From: Bradyrhizobium sp. BTAi1
GTDB taxonomy: Bacteria > Pseudomonadota > Alphaproteobacteria > Rhizobiales > Xanthobacteraceae
Reading direction: 5' to 3'
Assembly (NCBI RefSeq): GCF_000015165.1
Contig: NC_009485.1
Location: 620,001-684,000 of the forward strand
Length of the DNA: 64,000 nucleotides
Under the pieces are notes generated by a model. The model ran no database searches. It was not told the DNA's origin and was given only the letters and a program-made list of their open reading frames with translations. Both the position numbers and the translations under genes were made by a program. Below, piece by piece: positions 45,324 to 52,214 of the stretch. The first letter of the stretch is position 1; each line of letters opens with the position of its first letter.

Positions 45324-46463
45324 ATGATCATCAACTCGCGCTTTTTCAACCGATCAGAACTCATCGGCTTCGTCTCGCTGCTGCTCCTGCTCGTCGTCAT
45401 CCTGCCCCTGGCGCTGGATGTGTTCCGCCTGAACCTGGTCGCGAAATATCTGACCTATGCCTTCGTCGCGATCGGCCTGGTGCTGTGCTGGGGCTATGGC
45501 GGCATTCTCAGCCTGGGGCAGGGCGTGTTCTTCGGCCTTGGCGGCTACTGCATGGCGATGTTCCTGAAGCTGGAGGCCTCAAGCGTCGCCAACACCAAGA
45601 TCCAGTCGACGCCTGGCATCCCCGACTTCATGGACTGGAATCAGCTGACCCAGCTGCCGTTCTTCTGGAAGCCGTTCCAGAGTTTTCCATTCGCGCTTGC
45701 GGCAATCATCCTGGTGCCGGCGATCTTCTCCTTCATCATCGGCGCGGCGATGTTCAAGCGGCGGGTCGGCGGCGTCTACTTCGCGATCATCACCCAGGCC
45801 ATCGCGGCCATCATGACGATCCTGATCGTGGGACAGCAGGGTTACACCGGCGGCATCAACGGCATTACCGACCTCCGCACCTTGCACGGCTGGGACATCC
45901 GTACCGATCATGCCAAGTACATCCTCTATTTCGTCGAGGTGTTCTTCCTGTTCGTCGCCATCCTGGTGGCGCAGTTCATCCGCCTGACCAAGCTCGGCCG
46001 TATCCTGGTGGCGATGCGTGAACAGGAGGATCGCGTGCGCTTCTCCGGCTATAGCGTCGCCAACTTCAAGATCTTCGCCTTCTGTGCGGCGGCGGTCTTT
46101 GCCGCGGTCGGCGGCGCGCTGTTCACCCTCGAGGTCGGCTTCATGTCGCCGTCCTTCGTGGGCATCGTGCCCTCGATCGAGATGGTGATCTACACCGCGG
46201 TCGGCGGCCGGCTGTCGATCTTTGGCGCGGTCTACGGCTCGCTGCTGGTCAACTTCGCCAAGACCAGCCTGTCGGAGACCTTCCCGCAGCTCTGGTTGTT
46301 TGGCCTCGGCGCGCTCTTCATCGCGGTCGTCCTCGCTTTCCCGAACGGTCTCGCCGGCATCTGGGGCGATTATGTGCAGCCGCGCATCGACCGGCTGCTG
46401 GCGTCGCGCAGCAAGAAATCCGGCAATGGCGGCCTTGTCGCCAACGGCGCCCCCGCAGAGTGA
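45324..46463 (+). CDS. urtC: Urea/amide ABC transporter permease
   Basis: 379 residues, LivM-type permease with about 9-10 membrane helices. Visible landmarks are CWGYGGILSLGQGVFFGLGGYCMAMFL, RRVGGVYFAIITQAI and AMREQEDRVRFSGYSVANFK, the last being the ATPase-coupling region. The long loop after the second helix (residues about 85-115) is typical of UrtC/FmdF compared with LivM. It starts 34 bp after urtB in the same operon. Confidence 0.9.
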   Translation: MIINSRFFNRSELIGFVSLLLLLVVILPLALDVFRLNLVAKYLTYAFVAIGLVLCWGYGGILSLGQGVFFGLGGYCMAMFLKLEASSVANTKIQSTPGIPDFMDWNQLTQLPFFWKPFQSFPFALAAIILVPAIFSFIIGAAMFKRRVGGVYFAIITQAIAAIMTILIVGQQGYTGGINGITDLRTLHGWDIRTDHAKYILYFVEVFFLFVAILVAQFIRLTKLGRILVAMREQEDRVRFSGYSVANFKIFAFCAAAVFAAVGGALFTLEVGFMSPSFVGIVPSIEMVIYTAVGGRLSIFGAVYGSLLVNFAKTSLSETFPQLWLFGLGALFIAVVLAFPNGLAGIWGDYVQPRIDRLLASRSKKSGNGGLVANGAPAE

Positions 46464-46473
46464 GGACACAGCG

Positions 46474-47229
46474 ATGCTCATCGGTCATCAGCCCAAGGAC
46501 TTCCTGCTCGCGGTCGAGGCGCTCACCGTCTCCTTCGACGGCTTCAAGGCGGTCAACGATCTCTCCTTTTATGTCGAGGAGAACGAGATCCGCGTCATCA
46601 TCGGCCCGAACGGTGCTGGCAAGACCACGGTGCTCGACCTGATCTGCGGCAAGACCAAAGCGACCTCCGGCTCGATCCAGTTTCGCGGCAAGGAGCTGAC
46701 CAAGCTGCGCGAGAACGAGATCGTCAAGGCCGGCGTCGGCCGCAAGTTCCAGACGCCCTCGGTGTTCGAGGATCTCAGCGTGTTCGAGAATCTCGAGATC
46801 TCGTTCCCGCGCGGCCGCACCGTATTCGGCTCGCTGACCTTCCAGCGCGATGCGACCGTGCAGGATCGTGTCGAGGAGGTCGCCGAGATGATCTTCCTCA
46901 AGGATCGTCTCAAGACCTCGGCCGCCGAGCTCAGCCATGGCCAGAAGCAGTGGCTCGAGATCGGCATGCTGCTGATCCAGAACCCGGACCTCTTGATGCT
47001 CGACGAGCCCGTCGCCGGGATGAGCGTCAGCGAGCGCGCCAAGACCGCCGAGCTGCTCAACCGCATCATCAAGGACCGCTCGGTGCTGGTCATCGAGCAC
47101 GACATGAAGTTCGTCGAGGACATCGCTCACAAAGTGACGGTGCTGCACCAGGGACAGATCCTGTCCGAAGGCACGATGGACAAGGTCAAGAACGACCCCA
47201 AGGTCGTCGAAGTCTATCTCGGGCATTGA
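46474..47229 (+). CDS. urtD: Urea/amide ABC transporter ATP-binding protein
   Basis: 251 residues, LivG-like ATPase. Walker A is GPNGAGKTT near residues 45-53, the Q-loop is RKFQTPSVFEDLSVFENLE, the signature LSHGQKQWLEIGMLL replaces the usual LSGGQ (typical of UrtD), and Walker B is LLMLDEPVAGM. It hydrolyses ATP on the cytoplasmic face of the UrtBC channel with UrtE. It begins 10 bp after urtC. Confidence 0.92.
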   Translation: MLIGHQPKDFLLAVEALTVSFDGFKAVNDLSFYVEENEIRVIIGPNGAGKTTVLDLICGKTKATSGSIQFRGKELTKLRENEIVKAGVGRKFQTPSVFEDLSVFENLEISFPRGRTVFGSLTFQRDATVQDRVEEVAEMIFLKDRLKTSAAELSHGQKQWLEIGMLLIQNPDLLMLDEPVAGMSVSERAKTAELLNRIIKDRSVLVIEHDMKFVEDIAHKVTVLHQGQILSEGTMDKVKNDPKVVEVYLGH

Positions 47230-47271
47230 GCCGATGTTCGAGACATCAGTCCATCCACACCCTCGCTGCGC

Positions 47272-47367
47272 CCCCCTCCCCCTTGCGGGGAGGGGTCGGG
47301 GGTGGGGGTCCACAACGGCGGTCTCGCCCGGAGCCACCCCCAACCCCTCCCCGAAAGGGGGAGGGGA
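47272..47367. repeat. C/G-rich palindromic intergenic repeat, copy 2
   Basis: The left arm CCCCTCCCCCTTGCGGGGAGGGG continues into GGGGTGGGGG, and the right arm CCACCCCCAACCCCTCCCC continues into AAAGGGGGAGGGG, giving nested hairpins in the urtD-urtE gap. The same family occurs at 44194-44300. It is a typical Rhizobiales intergenic palindrome and not a CRISPR repeat. Confidence 0.6.
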
Positions 47368-47409
47368 GAACAGACAGCTCGTCGAAGCAACGAACAGGGA
47401 ATAGGCGTG

Positions 47410-48099
47410 ATGCTCGCAATCTCCGATCTCCATGTCGCCTACGGCCAGAGCGAGGTGCTGCATGGCCTCAACGTCAAAGTCGCGCCCAACGAGATCGTCG
47501 CGATCATGGGTCGCAATGGCATGGGCAAGACCACGCTGATGAAATCGCTGATGGGCATCCTGCCGTCCAAGAGCGGCTCCATCGACATGAACGGCACCGA
47601 GCTGTCCGGGCTGAAGAGCTATGAGCGCGTCGCCAAGGGACTCGCTTATGTGCCGCAGGGCCGCATGATCTTCTCGACCATGACGGTCAAGGAGAACATC
47701 GAGACCGGCCTCGTCGTCTCCGGCGAGTCCGAGGTGCCCGGTGACATCTATGAGCTGTTTCCGGTGCTGCTGGAGATGAAGGGCCGCCGCGGCGGCAACC
47801 TCTCCGGCGGCCAGCAGCAGCAGCTCGCGATCGCGCGCGCGCTCGCCACCAAGCCGAAGGTGCTGCTGCTCGACGAGCCGACCGAGGGCATCCAGCCGTC
47901 GATCATCAAGGAGATGGCGCGCACCCTGAAGCGCATCCGCGACGAGAAGGGACTGTCGATCGTCGTTTCCGAGCAGGTGCTGAGCTTCGCGCTCGACATC
48001 GCCGACCGCGTGCTGGTGATCGAGAACGGCGAGATCGTCCGTGACGATCCGCGCGATCAGGTCGATGCCGCGCAGGTCTCGAAATATCTGTCCGTCTAA
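47410..48099 (+). CDS. urtE: Urea/amide ABC transporter ATP-binding protein
   Basis: 229 residues, LivF-like ATPase. Walker A is the UrtE-style GRNGMGKTTL (residues 35-44), the Q-loop is YVPQGRMIFSTMTVKENI, the signature is LSGGQQQQLAIARAL and Walker B is LLLDEPTEGIQP. I used the ATG; a GTG directly before it is an alternative. It follows urtD across the palindromic repeat and precedes fmdA by 35 bp, completing the five-part transporter. Confidence 0.92.
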   Translation: MLAISDLHVAYGQSEVLHGLNVKVAPNEIVAIMGRNGMGKTTLMKSLMGILPSKSGSIDMNGTELSGLKSYERVAKGLAYVPQGRMIFSTMTVKENIETGLVVSGESEVPGDIYELFPVLLEMKGRRGGNLSGGQQQQLAIARALATKPKVLLLDEPTEGIQPSIIKEMARTLKRIRDEKGLSIVVSEQVLSFALDIADRVLVIENGEIVRDDPRDQVDAAQVSKYLSV

Positions 48100-48134
48100 C
48101 CACTCCGTCCAAGCAGGTAAAAGGGGAGCTTCTG

Positions 48135-49364
48135 ATGCCAGACACATTGATCAAGGTCGATCTCACCAAGTCGGCCTACGAGAACGACAAGGTGCACAAC
48201 CGCTGGCACCCGGACATTCCGATGGTCGAGTGGGTCAATCCCGGTGATGACTTCATCATCGAGACCTATGATTGGACCGGCGGCTTCATCAAGAACAACG
48301 ACTCCGCCGATGACGTGCGCGACATCGACCTGTCGATCGTGCACTTCCTCTCGGGTCCGATCGGCGTCAAGGGCGCCGAGCCCGGCGACCTCCTGGTCGT
48401 CGACCTGCTCGATGTCGGTCCTCTGAAGGAGAGCCTGTGGGGCTTTAACGGCTTCTTCTCCAAGCAGAATGGCGGCGGCTTCCTGACCGATCACTTCCCG
48501 CTGGCCCAGAAGTCGATCTGGGACATCAAGGGCCTGTACACCTCGTCGCGTCACGTGCCCGGCGTCAACTTCGCCGGCCTGATTCATCCCGGCCTGATCG
48601 GCTGTCTGCCCGATCCGAAGCTGCTCGCGACCTGGAATGAGCGCGAGACCGCGCTGATTGCGACCAACCCGACCCGCGTGCCGGGCCTCGCCAATCCGCC
48701 ATTCGCGCCGACCGCCCACGCCGGCCAGGCCAAGGGCGACGTCAAGGCCAAGATCGGCGCCGAGGGCGCGCGCACTGTGCCGCCGCGCGAGCATGGCGGC
48801 AATTGCGACATCAAGGACCTGTCGCGTGGCTCGAAGATCTACTTCCCGGTCTATGTGCCCGGCGGCGGTCTCTCGATGGGCGACCTGCATTTCAGCCAGG
48901 GCGACGGCGAGATCACCTTCTGCGGCGCCATCGAGATGGCGGGCTGGCTGCACATCAAGGTCGACGTCATCAAGGACGGTGTGGCCAAATACGGCATCAA
49001 GAATCCGATCTTCAAGCCGTCGCCGATCACGCCGAACTATCGCGACTACCTGATCTTCGAGGGCATCTCGGTCGACGAGGCCGGCAAGCAGCATTATCTC
49101 GACGTCCACATCGCCTACCGGCAGGCCTGTCTCAACGCCATCGAGTACCTCAAGAAGTTCGGCTACTCGGGCGCCCAGGCCTACTCGATCCTCGGCACCG
49201 CGCCGGTGCAGGGTCACATCTCCGGTGTCGTCGACGTGCCCAATGCCTGCGCGACGCTCTGGCTGCCAACGGAGATCTTCGACTTCGACGTGATGCCGTC
49301 GGCGGCCGGGCCGATCAAGCACATCAAGGGCGATATCCAGATGCCGATCTCGCCGGACAAGTAA
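48135..49364 (+). CDS. fmdA: Formamidase (acetamidase/formamidase family)
   Basis: 409 residues, the length of Methylophilus FmdA. Family features are NRWHPDIPMVEWVNPGD near the N-terminus, the LLVVDLLDVGPL segment, HPGLIGCLPD near 155, PPREHGGNCDIKDLSRGSKIYFPVYVPGGGLSMGDLHFSQGDGEI and IISGVVDVPN-like strands later. It hydrolyses formamide to formate and ammonia in the cytoplasm, and some members also take acetamide or urea slowly. Location directly behind urtABCDE implies that the imported amide is its substrate and supplies nitrogen. Confidence 0.92.
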   Translation: MPDTLIKVDLTKSAYENDKVHNRWHPDIPMVEWVNPGDDFIIETYDWTGGFIKNNDSADDVRDIDLSIVHFLSGPIGVKGAEPGDLLVVDLLDVGPLKESLWGFNGFFSKQNGGGFLTDHFPLAQKSIWDIKGLYTSSRHVPGVNFAGLIHPGLIGCLPDPKLLATWNERETALIATNPTRVPGLANPPFAPTAHAGQAKGDVKAKIGAEGARTVPPREHGGNCDIKDLSRGSKIYFPVYVPGGGLSMGDLHFSQGDGEITFCGAIEMAGWLHIKVDVIKDGVAKYGIKNPIFKPSPITPNYRDYLIFEGISVDEAGKQHYLDVHIAYRQACLNAIEYLKKFGYSGAQAYSILGTAPVQGHISGVVDVPNACATLWLPTEIFDFDVMPSAAGPIKHIKGDIQMPISPDK

Positions 49365-49463
49365 TTCTTCTCCCTGCGCGATGGGTGCGGGACGGCAGCG
49401 GATTTGCCGCCCCGCATCCGCCGCGCGGGACTTGGAGACGATCGTTGCGCAGGAGACGAGACA

Positions 49464-49805
49464 ATGCCGGTTTACGAATATCTCTGTGATGCATGCGGGC
49501 CGTTCACCGACATGCGACCGATGTCCGAATGTGATGATCCGCAGGTCTGCCCGCAATGTGCAGATATGGCGCCGCGCGTGATCCTCACCGCGCCCGCCTT
49601 CGCCTGCATGCCGGCGGAGCGGCGCACGGCGCATGCCACCAACGAACGCAGCCGCCACGCGCCGCAGACGCTCGCAGAATACAAGGCGAAGCACGGGCCG
49701 GGCTGCGGCTGCTGCTCGCCGAAGAAGTCGCCGCGGCTGATGACCAAATCCAAGAGCGGCGCCAAGGGCTTTCCCACGGCGCGGCCATGGATGATCAGCC
49801 ACTGA
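49464..49805 (+). CDS. fmdB: FmdB-family zinc-ribbon regulatory protein
   Basis: 113 residues. The N-terminal zinc ribbon MPVYEYLCDACG is followed by the second pair CPQC, together four cysteines at about 8, 11, 29 and 32. The C-terminal part is basic with a GCGCCSPKK motif that adds more cysteines. FmdB proteins accompany amidase operons and were proposed to be regulators. AGGAGACGAG precedes the ATG. It is the last gene of the operon. Confidence 0.85.
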   Translation: MPVYEYLCDACGPFTDMRPMSECDDPQVCPQCADMAPRVILTAPAFACMPAERRTAHATNERSRHAPQTLAEYKAKHGPGCGCCSPKKSPRLMTKSKSGAKGFPTARPWMISH

Positions 49806-49816
49806 GTGAAAGCCAT

Positions 49817-49838
49817 GGGCGGCGCGATGCGCCGTCCC
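49817..49838. terminator. Hairpin between convergent fmdB and MlaD-like genes
   Basis: GGGCGGCGC and GCGCCG-T-CCC form a GC-rich stem with one bulged T and a 3-base loop, filling most of the 33-bp gap between the two converging stop codons. It could act as a bidirectional terminator. Confidence 0.4.
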
Positions 49839-50660
49839 TCAGCGTGACGCGGGCACGCGGCGCGGTCCCGGTGCGGGCTGCCCGCCGAACTTGGCGCTCA
49901 TCGCATTCGCGCCGTCGCTGATGTCGACCAGCGTCTTACGGCTGTCGTCGATCACCTTGGCGGATTTGCGCTTGAAGCTGTCGACGAGCTCGCGCATCGA
50001 CTTGATCTGGTCGAACAGCTGGCCGGGATTGCCGTCCGCGAAGCCGGGAATGGTGCCGTCGATCTTGGTCACCAGGGTGTCGAAGCCCTTGAAGATGTCC
50101 TCGGCCTTGTCGATCGCGGCGTCGATTGCTGCCGTCTTCTCCTGCAGCGCGGCGGTTTCGGACTGGAAGCTCTGCAGCGCCTCCTTGATCGCCGGGGCGT
50201 TGCTGACGACGTATTTATCGATGTTGTGCACCGTCTCGACCATCGTCTCCTGGTCCTTGAGATCGGCTGTCAGCACCGGCACGCCGTCGTGATCGAGCGG
50301 CACCGGCGGCGCCGTCGGTGCGCCGCCGACCAGCGAGATCGCGGCGATGCCGGTGAGTCCCTGGAACTCGATGCCGGCCGTGGTGTCCTTGCGAATCGGC
50401 GCGGATTTGTCGAGCGTGATCATGGCGACGATCCGGCGCGGACTCTCGAGATTGATCGAGAGGATCTGTCCGGCCTGCACGCCGTCGAAATTGACCGGGC
50501 CGCCCTTGCGCAGGCCGGCCGCCGAGCCGCCGTCAAACACCACCCGCATCACGCTGCGCTGCTGGGCGATGCGCGACTTCTGCTTGATCAGCAGGCCGCT
50601 GATGCCAGCCGCCACCGCCGCGATCGTCAGGGTTCCAACAATGAGATTGATCGCGCGCAT
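49839..50660 (-). CDS. MCE/MlaD-domain lipid-transport protein
   Basis: 273 residues. There is one N-terminal membrane anchor (about 5-25), then an MCE domain near residues 38-115 containing VFDGGSAAGLRKGGPVNFDGVQAGQI and GIEFQGLTGIAAISLVGG. A long helical tail with coiled-coil character extends into the periplasm. MlaD-type proteins form hexameric rings that pass phospholipids between membranes, working with MlaE/MlaF permease and ATPase; those partners are not in this window, so it may serve a dispersed system. The C-terminus is Pro/Ala-rich. Confidence 0.85.
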   Translation of the reverse strand: MRAINLIVGTLTIAAVAAGISGLLIKQKSRIAQQRSVMRVVFDGGSAAGLRKGGPVNFDGVQAGQILSINLESPRRIVAMITLDKSAPIRKDTTAGIEFQGLTGIAAISLVGGAPTAPPVPLDHDGVPVLTADLKDQETMVETVHNIDKYVVSNAPAIKEALQSFQSETAALQEKTAAIDAAIDKAEDIFKGFDTLVTKIDGTIPGFADGNPGQLFDQIKSMRELVDSFKRKSAKVIDDSRKTLVDISDGANAMSAKFGGQPAPGPRRVPASR

Positions 50661-50715
50661 TTGTGTCCGCCGCTGCCTCGGCCGATTTTAGCCGTTAAGC
50701 CGCGCTGTTGAAAGC

Positions 50716-51432
50716 TCAGCGCGCGAGCCCGGGTCGGGACGGGGCGGCGAGGCCGGCCAGCAGCACCGAGAGAATGCCGGTCAGGAAGATACCGTCAAAG
50801 GTTCCGGCGCCGCCGATCGAGGCCACGGGGGCGCCGAGGCTGCCGATCTTGTCGAGGTTCATCAGGTCGGCCCCGACCAGCGTCCCCATCGAGCCGCCGA
50901 TATAGGCCAGCGGCGCGGCATATTCGCGCGACAGCAGGAAGGCCAGGATCGCGGTGACGACGACGGGTGCGAACACCGGCACGGCGATGCCGACGCCCTG
51001 CACCGGCGTCGCCATGGCATGGATGATCACCGCGATCACCAGCACGGCGATGACAGCGCGCAGCCACAGCTGGTAGCGCAGCACGAGATAGGTCGACATG
51101 ATGGTCGGGATCACGGCGCCACCGATATTGACCGCGAGCAGGGTGCCGGGCCATTGATGCACCAGCGGCACGACATATTGCATGCCGAAAAAGTCGATGA
51201 CTTCGCCGGAGCGGGCGACCGGTCCGGGCAGCATGGTGATCGGGATGTTGAAATAGCTGCCGACCAGCGATCCCAACAGCAGCAGCATTGCGGTGCCCGA
51301 GCTGACGCCGAGCTTCATATAGGCGTAGCGCAGGATGCCGAGCTGGATCAGGACGATCAGCGCACCGAAGGCCAGCACCAGGATCGCGAAGAAGGCGGGC
51401 GTGATCGGCAGATATTGGATCTGGGAATGCAT
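50716..51432 (-). CDS. DUF1614 integral membrane protein
   Basis: 238 residues with about 6-7 hydrophobic helices. Characteristic stretches are FGMQYVVP, VNIGGAVIPTIMSTYLVLR, LAYIGGSMGTLVGADLMNLDKI and IGGAGTFDGIFLTGILSVLLA. The Gly-rich GADLxN and GGAGTFDGIF loops match the DUF1614 family, whose function is unknown. It is in tandem with, and 55 bp upstream of, the MlaD-like gene on the same strand, so they may share a transcript. Confidence 0.8.
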   Translation of the reverse strand: MHSQIQYLPITPAFFAILVLAFGALIVLIQLGILRYAYMKLGVSSGTAMLLLLGSLVGSYFNIPITMLPGPVARSGEVIDFFGMQYVVPLVHQWPGTLLAVNIGGAVIPTIMSTYLVLRYQLWLRAVIAVLVIAVIIHAMATPVQGVGIAVPVFAPVVVTAILAFLLSREYAAPLAYIGGSMGTLVGADLMNLDKIGSLGAPVASIGGAGTFDGIFLTGILSVLLAGLAAPSRPGLAR

Positions 51433-51545
51433 GGCGGAAGCGCTTGGAATGTGAGCCTGACTGACTCCGCCGTATCATCTCACGGAGCAGGCGGGCTGAC
51501 AAATGCTCATCCGGCGCCTGGTTCCCTTTGGCTGGCCGTGCTCGT

Positions 51546-52112
51546 TCATCGCGCGGCGATCAGCGTGGCGTGCAGCACGTAGCGCTCCGGCCCCTGTGTC
51601 AGCGCATCGAAGGGCCAGCAGGTCGAGAGCACGAGCTCCGGATTGTCCGTCGTCGGATCGATGCCGGAGGCATCGAAGCGGACGATGCTGAACGCGTCGG
51701 CACGGTAACGAAAAGTCTTGCCGTCGCGCCTGACGACCTCGATCTCGTCGCCGATCCTGACGTCGCGCAGGAAGCGGAAATGCGTGTCGCGATGCGCGGA
51801 AAAGACCGCGATGCCGCGCTCCCCCGGCTCCGCTGTTCCCTCGACATGGCCGGCGCCGAAGGCCAAGGCCTGGCCGCTGGAGCCGGCCAGCGCGATGGTG
51901 GAGACGCCGAGTCGCTTCACGTCGATACGCGCCACCGGGACGGTGTCAGCCCATGACCATGGCTTGACGGAATGGCCGGTGGCGATGGTCTGGCTGAAGG
52001 CCCTGTCGAGCAGCACCTGCGCGACCATCGCCTTGGCATGGATGAGGGCGCCGTGGCCGAAGAGGGCGAGGCCAACCAGCGCGACTACGAGCGGGACGAC
52101 ACAGCGGGGCAT
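51546..52112 (-). CDS. Class GN (proteobacterial dedicated) sortase
   Basis: 188 residues from an ATG with a strong AGGAGAGG site. There is one N-terminal membrane segment (about 5-25). The sortase barrel has catalytic His 107 in SAHRDTHF, Cys 165 in VLSTCWPF (TLxTC-like) and Arg 177 in PERYVLHA. It would cut the sorting signal of its target and transfer it to an acceptor in the cell envelope. The gene directly upstream encodes a VIT/vWA protein ending in LPKTA plus a membrane helix and basic tail, the single dedicated substrate expected for this class. A palindromic repeat separates the two genes. Confidence 0.88.
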   Translation of the reverse strand: MPRCVVPLVVALVGLALFGHGALIHAKAMVAQVLLDRAFSQTIATGHSVKPWSWADTVPVARIDVKRLGVSTIALAGSSGQALAFGAGHVEGTAEPGERGIAVFSAHRDTHFRFLRDVRIGDEIEVVRRDGKTFRYRADAFSIVRFDASGIDPTTDNPELVLSTCWPFDALTQGPERYVLHATLIAAR

Positions 52113-52125
52113 CCTCTCTCCTTTC

Positions 52126-52200
52126 GTCATTGCGAGGAGCGAAGCGACGAAGCAATCCAGAGTCGTGGACGCAGCTCCTGGATTGCTTCGCTGCGCTCGC
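52126..52200. repeat. Rhizobiales palindromic repeat, family B copy 1
   Basis: TCATTGCGAGGAGCGAAGCG, then AAGCAATCCAGAG, is followed after a short loop by the inverse CTGGATTGCTTCGCTGCGCTCGC. A second copy is at 55480-55550. This is a known style of dispersed intergenic palindrome in Bradyrhizobium-like genomes. It lies between the sortase and its substrate gene. Confidence 0.7.
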
Positions 52201-52214
52201 ATCGACAGTGCCCC

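Noticed and set aside
44194..47367. Repeated C/G tracts as a possible CRISPR array
   Set aside because: There are only two copies 3 kb apart, each palindromic internally, with no regular spacers and no cas genes.
46318..48147. 609-codon minus-strand frame over urtC, urtD and urtE
   Set aside because: Antisense to three well-conserved transporter genes and runs through the palindromic repeat.
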